Shown here one piece after another: positions 51,329 to 57,604 of a DNA stretch of 64,000 nucleotides. Source of the stretch: Acidobacteriota bacterium (GTDB lineage: Bacteria; Acidobacteriota; Thermoanaerobaculia; Multivoradales; Multivoraceae); contig QQVD01000005.1 in the NCBI GenBank assembly GCA_003388555.1, positions 1-64,000 on the forward strand, written 5' to 3'. Every line of letters begins with the position of its first letter. Position 1 is the first letter of the stretch. Both the position numbers and the translations under genes were made by a program. Under the pieces are notes generated by a model. It did not search any database. It saw nothing but the letters and a program-made list of their open reading frames with translations, and was not told the DNA's origin.

Positions 51329-51630
51329 CGGAGGCGAGCGGGCGATCTGGCGGCGCCCGTTCTCGGCGACGCCGGGGAGCACGGTGAACCTCGGACTCAC
51401 GCGGGTCAGAGCTGGTTGCTCAGCCCTCGCCGAGGGCACCGCGCCGCACCATCAGGGGCCGCGGCGCTCCTACTGATCCCGCACGGCCTCTCCGGCCGGG
51501 TCTCGAACCCCGTAGATCTCGAGCGCGCGACCTTGCTAGCGTGCCGCGCCGTCGCACACTCCCAGGCGACCTGACCGGGCGTTCCACTGGTTCGAGGTAT
51601 CCAGCGAAAGGCCCTGAGGGTTCACGGCCC
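51329..51630. other. Intergenic region with a possible extended -10 site
   Basis: This 302-bp stretch separates two plus-strand genes. CTCGCCGAGGG near 51427 and GGCCTCTCCGGCC near 51486 are short GC hairpins. TTGCTAGCGT at 51532-51541 resembles an extended -10 element (TG-N-TAGCGT) about 90 bp before the next ATG. No gene is supported. Confidence 0.3.
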
Positions 51631-52401
51631 ATGACAACGCGCGTGTTGCTTGTCCTGATCTTGTCGGCGCAGCAGTTCTGGCTCTCTGCGGCGGGCGCCG
51701 GGCAAGGCGCGCCCGCGCAGCGGGGCGGCCCCGGCCCCACTCCGCCGATCGCGATTCCCGACGCCTACGCGGTGGCGGCGAACGAAGCGCTGGTCGTCTC
51801 GGCCCCCGGCCTGCGGGCGAACGACTACGATCCGGATGGCGACCCCTTCATCGTCTCGAACTTCTTCCCGCCCACCCACGGAACGCTCACCTCGGTGGTC
51901 ACCAGCGGAGCGTTCACCTATTCACCGGCCCCTGGCTTCGTCGGCACCGACAGCTTCAGCTACCGGTTGAAGAAGGTCGAAGCGAACATCTACTCGAACT
52001 GGGCGACGGTGACGATCGTCGTCTACTCCGATCCGAACCGGCCCCCGGTGGCGGTCGCGGACCACTACGGCACTCCGTTCGGCCAGACGCTCAGCGTCGC
52101 CGCACCCGGGGTGCTGGCCAACGACTACGATCCGGACGGGGACCCGATCCTCGCCACCCACTTCTTCGCGCCGGTCAACGGGACACTGACCGCGTTCGTC
52201 ACCAGCGGGAGTTTCACCTACGTCCCGCGACCCGCCTTCCGCGGCGTCGATGTCTTCAGCTACCGGATTCGCGACAGTCAGATGCTCTTCTCCTCGTTCG
52301 TCCCGGTGAGGATCTTCGTGGGGGTCGACCCCGCTACCTTCGTCTTCGGTGACGGCTTCGAGTCGGGTGGCACCGCGGCGTGGAGCGCGACGGTTCCGTA
52401 G
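51631..52401 (+). CDS. Secreted cadherin-like tandem-repeat protein with C-terminal FESGG..AWS tag
   Basis: The 256-residue protein has a signal peptide (VLLVLILSAQQFWLSAAGAG) and two similar domains of about 95 residues: ALVVSAPGLRANDYDPDGDPF...SGAFTYSPAPGFVGTDSFSY and TLSVAAPGVLANDYDPDGDPI...SGSFTYVPRPAFRGVDVFSY. These are Big_9/cadherin-like beta-sandwiches with Ca2+-type Asp motifs, common in adhesins. It ends FGDGFESGGTAAWSATVP, the tag also seen at 3557 and 31232. No strong Shine-Dalgarno stands before the ATG at 51631. Probably extracellular or surface-bound. Confidence 0.82.
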   Translation: MTTRVLLVLILSAQQFWLSAAGAGQGAPAQRGGPGPTPPIAIPDAYAVAANEALVVSAPGLRANDYDPDGDPFIVSNFFPPTHGTLTSVVTSGAFTYSPAPGFVGTDSFSYRLKKVEANIYSNWATVTIVVYSDPNRPPVAVADHYGTPFGQTLSVAAPGVLANDYDPDGDPILATHFFAPVNGTLTAFVTSGSFTYVPRPAFRGVDVFSYRIRDSQMLFSSFVPVRIFVGVDPATFVFGDGFESGGTAAWSATVP

Positions 52402-52479
52402 ATGACCGGCGTCGCTGGATCTTCGCGAGCATGCCTTCCAGGTGCGATCCGCACTAGGCGAGGCGTCGATCGGGCGTTC

Positions 52480-54039
52480 CTACCCGCGTTCGACGGCGAG
52501 CACCCGAGGCATTCCGTCCGCGTCGGGGCCGGCGAGATCGGGTGGCAGGGCGATCTCCAGGTGACCGTCCGAGCGGCGGATGCCGAGCCCGGCCTCCGGT
52601 TCGTCGTCCGCTGACCTTCCGACCCGACGCGCCTCCCAGCCGTCGAGCTCGACGCGGGCCCTGGCGGCGAGAAGCCGCAGCCCGGACCCTTCGATCGCGT
52701 CGAGCAGGTGCACGTAGGTGACATGGCGGACGGAGCCGTCTTCGCGGGTCACGGGACGTGAGCGGGTGACGCCCTGGGTGGTGCGCGCTCCCTGCGCGGC
52801 GATCCCGGCGAGCGGGCCGAAGTCGCTGCAGTACGTGGTGTCGTAGATCGCCTCGCCGTGCCGCTGCAGCCACTCGCCGACGGTGAGGAGGCGCGAGGTG
52901 CAGGGTTCGGGCAGCGTGCCGTCCGGCTTCGGGCCGACGTTGAGCAGCAGGTTGCCGCCGCGGCTGGCGACCTCGACGAGGACGCGGGCGACGGCGGCGG
53001 GGCTCTTGTACTCGGGCTCCTCCGGGTCCCAGGCCCAGGTGCGGCCCAGCGTCATGCACGCCTCCCAGGGCTGGAAGTCGATTCCGAGCGGCATCTCGGC
53101 GGTGGGGAAGCGGCTGCGCTGGGAGGCCTGCAGCATCGTCGCGAGTTGTTCCGCGGAGATCCCCTGCTCGATGGCGCGCACGAAGGCGCGGAACTGCTCG
53201 AGGGTGATCTCCGGCGCCGGCCCGCGGCGTCCTACGGGGATGCCGTCGGGGATCGCCTGCTCGGGGGTGACGAAGTGCCCCCAGTCGGCGCCGAGGCGGT
53301 CGTTGACCAGGGTGTTCGGCGACAGCTCCCGGACCAGGCGATGGAAGCGCTCGGGCTGGTACCGGTCGGTCTCGAACAGGCCGTCGAACCAGAGCACCGC
53401 GACCTCGCCGTAGGCGGTGAGCAGATGGCGGAGGTCGGCTTCCATGGCGTCGAGGTAGGCGCTCCACTGCGGCCGCCCGGGCTCGCCGGACCAGTTCTCG
53501 CGCGCCGGCTTCGTGGTGTCGCGGTAGTCGGGATGGTGCAGGTCGGGCGGCGAGTAGTAGAAGCCGAGCGGGAAGCCGGCGCGCTCGCAGGCCTCGGCGA
53601 GCTCGGCGAGCAGGTCGCGGCCGTAGGGAGAGCTCGTGATCTTGTAGCGCTGGCGCGATGGTGCGTCGAAGAGGCAGTAGCCGTCGTGGTGCTTGGCGGT
53701 GATCACCAGGTAGCGCATGCCGGCGGCGCGGGCGAAGGCGATCCATCCTTCGGGGTCGAAGCCGCGGGGATCGAACCGCTCCGCCAGCGCCACGTAGTCC
53801 GCCTCCGCGATGGCGTGCCGCGTGCCCAGCGGGGCGACCAGGCCCGGCTCCATGATCGGCCAGGAGGCCTCGACCCCGGCCAGCGAGTACGGGCCCCAGT
53901 GCACGAACAGGCCGTAACGCGCGGCCGACCACCAGGCCAGGTGGGCGGAGGCCGCGGCGGCCGGTCGTGCGCGGAGCGGGCCGAGCCCGGCCGCGGCGAG
54001 CGCGGAGAGCGCGAGCTGCACGAGCTGTCGTCGGGTCAC
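52480..54039 (-). CDS. GH29 alpha-L-fucosidase-like enzyme
   Basis: The 519-residue protein starts with a twin-arginine-like signal (VTRRQLVQLALSALAAAGLG). GH29 features follow: RYGLFVHWGPYSL, WIAFARAAGMRYLVITAKHHDGYCLFDA, LGFYYSPPDLHHPDY, VAVLWFDGLFE with the Asp expected to be the nucleophile, and NLLLNVGPKPDGTL. A C-terminal beta-sandwich completes it. Expected reaction is removal of terminal alpha-L-fucose from glycans in the periplasm or outside the cell. The start is GTG at 54039. It is divergent from the LPATA protein gene. Confidence 0.9.
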   Translation of the reverse strand: MTRRQLVQLALSALAAAGLGPLRARPAAAASAHLAWWSAARYGLFVHWGPYSLAGVEASWPIMEPGLVAPLGTRHAIAEADYVALAERFDPRGFDPEGWIAFARAAGMRYLVITAKHHDGYCLFDAPSRQRYKITSSPYGRDLLAELAEACERAGFPLGFYYSPPDLHHPDYRDTTKPARENWSGEPGRPQWSAYLDAMEADLRHLLTAYGEVAVLWFDGLFETDRYQPERFHRLVRELSPNTLVNDRLGADWGHFVTPEQAIPDGIPVGRRGPAPEITLEQFRAFVRAIEQGISAEQLATMLQASQRSRFPTAEMPLGIDFQPWEACMTLGRTWAWDPEEPEYKSPAAVARVLVEVASRGGNLLLNVGPKPDGTLPEPCTSRLLTVGEWLQRHGEAIYDTTYCSDFGPLAGIAAQGARTTQGVTRSRPVTREDGSVRHVTYVHLLDAIEGSGLRLLAARARVELDGWEARRVGRSADDEPEAGLGIRRSDGHLEIALPPDLAGPDADGMPRVLAVERG

Positions 54040-54370
54040 CGCGGCAGTCTATTCGGGACCGCAGGCGCTCGCGCCGGGAGTTGGCGACGGCGGGGGAGTT
54101 CTCCCCGGTCGCCGTTGCGTTGCCGGGAAGCCGTCCCCGCGAGCCGAGCCCTCGTCTGGCCCGAGCTGGCGGCTGAGTGCGGCCCCCGGCACCAGGGCGA
54201 AGACTCCGCAAGTCGTTTCCTCACAGTGGTTTGCAGAGGCCCTCGAACGGCCCGCGCCGGGACCGGATCGCCATGCTGGCAGGACGGTTGCTCTATGCCT
54301 CGACGTCGGCAACGCACCTGGTCGATCCGGGCGCTGTTGCCGCCATCCAACGACGAACGAGGAGATGAGT
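54040..54370. promoter_or_regulatory. Divergent region between GH29 and LPATA-protein genes
   Basis: This 331-bp gap must hold both promoters. TTGCTCTATGCC (54287-54298) contains a TATGCC that could be a -10 site for the LPATA gene, about 75 bp before its start. GAGGAG at about 54359-54364 is the ribosome site. No clear riboswitch or operator was recognised. Confidence 0.3.
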
Positions 54371-54736
54371 ATGAACATCAAGCCGAACCGCACGACGATC
54401 GCTGCCCTGGCCACCGCCACCCTGCTGGCGCTGCCCCTCGCCGCGACGGCGCAGGAGCCTCAGCCGAACGAGCCGGAGCCGGTGACCGAGACACAGCCCT
54501 ACGAGTCCGAGCAGGACTTCGAGGCGCAGGCCGAGCTCGAGGTCGAGGCCGACGAGCAGACCGCCGACGCCGACGTCGACGTCGACGCCGATGCCGAGGT
54601 GAACGGTGAGCTGGGCGACGAGACGGACGACGACCGTGAGCTCCCCGCGACCGCGGGCCCGATCGGTCTGCTGGCCCTGCTCGGTGTCGGTGGTGTCACG
54701 GGCGCGGCCGCCCTGCGCAAGAAGAACCGCTCCTGA
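54371..54736 (+). CDS. Small acidic sortase substrate with LPATA sorting signal
   Basis: The 121-residue precursor has a signal peptide (1-28, TIAALATATLLALPLAATAQ). A strongly acidic, probably disordered mature region follows (29-90, rich in Glu, Asp, Pro and Ala, with VDVDADAE-type runs). Then come LPATA-G at 91-96, a hydrophobic helix at 97-115 and the basic tail RKKNRS. This is the three-part sortase cell-wall-sorting signal, and LPxTA is the form recognised by class D sortases. A class D-like sortase gene starts 505 bp downstream. ATG 54371 is preferred over ATG 54365 because of spacing to GAGGAG. The attachment target is unknown. Confidence 0.85.
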   Translation: MNIKPNRTTIAALATATLLALPLAATAQEPQPNEPEPVTETQPYESEQDFEAQAELEVEADEQTADADVDVDADAEVNGELGDETDDDRELPATAGPIGLLALLGVGGVTGAAALRKKNRS

Positions 54737-55240
54737 TCACTGACCGCTGACCGTTGACCTGGCCGTCTCCACTCGCCGGGCAGAGTGCGAAGGGCTCTGG
54801 CAACAGAGCGCCGACGACTCGACAGGCCCTGAGAGCGGAGACACCAGGTGAGAGTCGCGCCGCCTGCCGGCGCGTGACATTCGCAGCGGGGAACCGCATG
54901 ACGCCGAGCTCGCAGCCGCGATCGAAGCGCTGACGGATCCCCGCTCCTTCTCCCGGTGCGGTGGACCAGCGTCCCGCCAAGGGGCGCGGTCCCCGCGCCG
55001 AAGGAGGGGGCCGCAGCCCGGAGTCGACGCCATGGACCGATGGTCGATGGCGAACGGCAGCGGAGGCGCCTGAGCTTCCCCTCACTGCCCTAAACGATCC
55101 GAAGAAGAACCACCGAATCGAGGCCGCAAGCGCGCGGCGACATCGAAGCCCTGACGACCCGGGAGAGCCGAGACCTCGTCCACCGCGACGTCTGTCTCGC
55201 CAGAGACGAACAGAGACCCGACGCACCCGACGGAGCCGAC
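54737..55240. other. Spacer between sortase substrate and sortase genes
   Basis: A GCTCTG-GCAA-CAGAGC hairpin with a GNRA tetraloop (54794-54809) lies 60 bp after the substrate gene. It has no T-run and may be a processing or partial-termination site. CTGACCG/TTGACC repeats stand at 54737-54760. The remaining sequence shows no convincing gene; CGGAG at about 55230 may be the ribosome site for the sortase GTG. Confidence 0.4.
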
Positions 55241-55999
55241 GTGCAGCCATCCGCCCCCACCACCCCTCGACCGATCCCGCCGCCGCGCGACCCGATGAAC
55301 GAGACCAGGAGCGAGGCGCCCAGCCGGCGCTCACTTCGTGCTGCGGCGTGGGCGGAAGCTGTGCTGTGGGCAGCGGCGCTGGTGTGTTTCGCCGCCGCCG
55401 GCTGGCTGGCCTTCGAGGCCAATCGCTACGAGTGGTTCGGCGTCGAGCTGGCGACGGCCGAGGAGCTCGCCGAGGCGGGGGCGAGCTCGGACGGTGTCGG
55501 ACTGCCGCCGGAAGGGACTCCGATCGCCCTGCTCGAGATCCCGCGGCTCGGGCTCGAGGTGACGGTGGCGGAAGGCACTGCGGACTCGGTGCTGCGTCGC
55601 TCCGTCGGCCGTCTACGCGCCAGCGCGCCGCTGGGCGGTCGCGGCAACACCGCGCTGGCCGGTCACCGCGACACCCACTTCCGCCGGCTCGAGGAGATCG
55701 CGGCCGGCGATCGCATCGTGCTCAGCGGACCACTCGGTCGTCGCGAGTACGAAGTGGCGTGGACGCGGGTGGTGGAGCCGGACGAGACCTGGGTGGCAGA
55801 CACCAGGTCGGTGCGCGCGCCCCCCGAGCTCACCCTGGTCACCTGCTATCCGTTCCGCTGGGTGGGCACCGCGCCGCAGCGCTTCGTGGTGCGCGCCAAC
55901 CTCGTCGCCGAGGACGCCACGCTGACGCCGACCAGGGAGATCCCGCCGGCGTCGGGAGCCGCGAACGCCGGATCGGCGCGGACGGCGGCGCTGCGCTGA
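55241..55999 (+). CDS. Class D-like sortase (transpeptidase)
   Basis: The 252-residue enzyme has a membrane anchor at about 35-57 (AAAWAEAVLWAAALVCFAAAGWLAF) and a sortase barrel: IALLEIPRLGLEVTVAEGTADSVLRRSVG, NTALAGHRDTHFRRL with catalytic His142, ELTLVTCYPF with Cys202, and PQRFVVRA with Arg214. The His-Cys-Arg triad and the TLVTC sequence are canonical. It should cleave between Thr and Ala of LPATA in the protein encoded 0.5 kb upstream and transfer it to an amine acceptor. GTG 55241 has CGGAG upstream; ATG 55295 would still include the anchor. Its TGA overlaps the next ATG by one base. Confidence 0.92.
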   Translation: MQPSAPTTPRPIPPPRDPMNETRSEAPSRRSLRAAAWAEAVLWAAALVCFAAAGWLAFEANRYEWFGVELATAEELAEAGASSDGVGLPPEGTPIALLEIPRLGLEVTVAEGTADSVLRRSVGRLRASAPLGGRGNTALAGHRDTHFRRLEEIAAGDRIVLSGPLGRREYEVAWTRVVEPDETWVADTRSVRAPPELTLVTCYPFRWVGTAPQRFVVRANLVAEDATLTPTREIPPASGAANAGSARTAALR

Positions 56000-57339
56000 T
56001 GTTCCCGGGCGCGCGCCTGCGCTCGAGGATCGACTCCGGGGATCGGCCGAGGCACTTCGATCGACGCCGCGCTCTCGCGTGGGCTCTCGGGCTGCTGTTC
56101 GCGCGTGGCACCTCCGGTCGCGCGGCTTCCTCGCCTTCGGCGTTTCCGCCGCTCCGCGAAGACCTGCCTCCCTCGCCGCGCCGTGCCGGTCCGGAGGCTC
56201 CCGCCGTCGCGCAACCGGCGGACGCTTCGGGCGTCGACGTGCCCGCGAGGGCGCTGCTGCCACCTGCGCTCGGCATCTCGACCCGCGCCGTCGACCTGGT
56301 CCGCGACACGACGGTCATCGACCTGCTCGGCCTGCTCACCCTCGACTGGCATCGTCTGTTCGGCTGGCAGCGCGAGCCGGCCGGCTTCGGTGTCGAGCGC
56401 TACCGCGAGCTGGAGGCCAGCGGTGTCGGTGTGCTGCACCCGGCGGTCGAGACCGGCGAAGCGGATGCACGCCGTGGCGTGTTGCGGTGGCTGCGAGGCT
56501 GGCGCAATCTGGTCGGCGACGGCTCGTGCTTCCTGGCGCCGGTCGGTTCCGCCGAGGCCCTGGTGAGGGCAAGCAGCAGCGGCCGCATCGGCGTCGTGGT
56601 GGGCTTCCAGAACGGGACCCACTTCGACGGTGGAGCAGACGTCGACCTGTTCTTCCGCCTCGGCCAGCGCGTCTCGCAGCTCACCTACGACGGGCGCAAT
56701 CGCCTGGGCAGCGGCTGCCGGGTGCGCAGCGACGAGGGGCTCACCGCCCTGGGACACGAGATCGTGCACGCGATGGGCGACGTCGGCATGGCGCTCGACG
56801 TCTCGCACGCCGGCGAGCGCACGGCACTCCAGGCGATCGCGGCGTCGTCGCGACCGGTGCTGCTGACCCACACCAACTGCAGGGCGTTGCACGAACACCC
56901 GCGCAACGCCTCCGACGAGCTGCTGCGCGCCGTCGCCGAGAAGGGCGGAGTCGTCGGGCTGACCATCGTCAGCGCCTTCGTCGGCCCGTCACGGCGTGCC
57001 GACCTCGAGCGCCTGATCGATCACTACGAGCACGCCCTCGACATCGCCGGCACCGAGCACGTCGCGATCGGCAGCGATGCCGATGCCGAGGCACGAGTGG
57101 CCGGTTCCGACCGGCCGAACCCCTTCTACGTGCTGCGCGGCATGGAGCCGCGCTGGCGGGTCTTCCAGATCGCCGATGCGCTGCTGCGCCGGGGCTGGTC
57201 GGAGGAAGTCGTGCGCGGTGTCCTGGGAGGCAACGCGCAGCGTGTGCTGTCGTCGATCTGGCCACCAGAGCGAGGTTGGCAGCGCTCCGGTCGCGATCCC
57301 TTCTGCCCGGCCCCGGCCCGCCCGCTCCTCTGGCGCTGA
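55999..57339 (+). CDS. M19 membrane dipeptidase-like protein with altered metal site
   Basis: The 446-residue protein has an N-terminal Arg-rich and hydrophobic signal (ALAWALGLLFARG) and a renal-dipeptidase-like barrel: VIDLLGLLTLD, GRIGVVVGFQNGTHF, LFFRLGQRVSQLTYDGRNRLGSGC, MALDVSHAGERT, VLLTHTNCRALHEHPRNASDE, and HVAIGSDADA. The His of DVSHAG and the His of LTHTNC remain. The first HxD pair (usually DGHND) and the bridging Glu (usually EGG) are replaced by DLLGLL and FQNGT. It overlaps the sortase stop (TGATG), so the two are co-translated. It may bind rather than cleave D-Ala-type peptides; that is inference. Confidence 0.8.
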   Translation: MFPGARLRSRIDSGDRPRHFDRRRALAWALGLLFARGTSGRAASSPSAFPPLREDLPPSPRRAGPEAPAVAQPADASGVDVPARALLPPALGISTRAVDLVRDTTVIDLLGLLTLDWHRLFGWQREPAGFGVERYRELEASGVGVLHPAVETGEADARRGVLRWLRGWRNLVGDGSCFLAPVGSAEALVRASSSGRIGVVVGFQNGTHFDGGADVDLFFRLGQRVSQLTYDGRNRLGSGCRVRSDEGLTALGHEIVHAMGDVGMALDVSHAGERTALQAIAASSRPVLLTHTNCRALHEHPRNASDELLRAVAEKGGVVGLTIVSAFVGPSRRADLERLIDHYEHALDIAGTEHVAIGSDADAEARVAGSDRPNPFYVLRGMEPRWRVFQIADALLRRGWSEEVVRGVLGGNAQRVLSSIWPPERGWQRSGRDPFCPAPARPLLWR

Positions 57340-57604
57340 GCGGCGAAGGCCCGACGCCAGCGTGGTCCGCCCGCGGCGATGCCTGGGCCCCGACGACCGA
57401 GGCCACGGGCTTCGACGGAGGGCGGGGAGTAGAGTAGGAGGCGAGAGGCGATCCCAGTCGATCACGAACGTTGCCGAGCTACCCGGAGCCCCTGCCGGTC
57501 TCGGGCCGCTGCCCCGCCTCGCGACCCTGGAGCGAGAAGGATCGAGCAGGGTCGAGTGCGAGCGCGGCGCCCTCGGGGCCCGGCGGTTCCGCGGAGGGCG
57601 CGCC

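Noticed and set aside
49205-51439. Long upstream extension of the metallopeptidase frame (minus strand)
   Set aside because: It is antisense to the PQQ dehydrogenase and contains no recognisable domain. The signal peptide at 49204 marks the real start.
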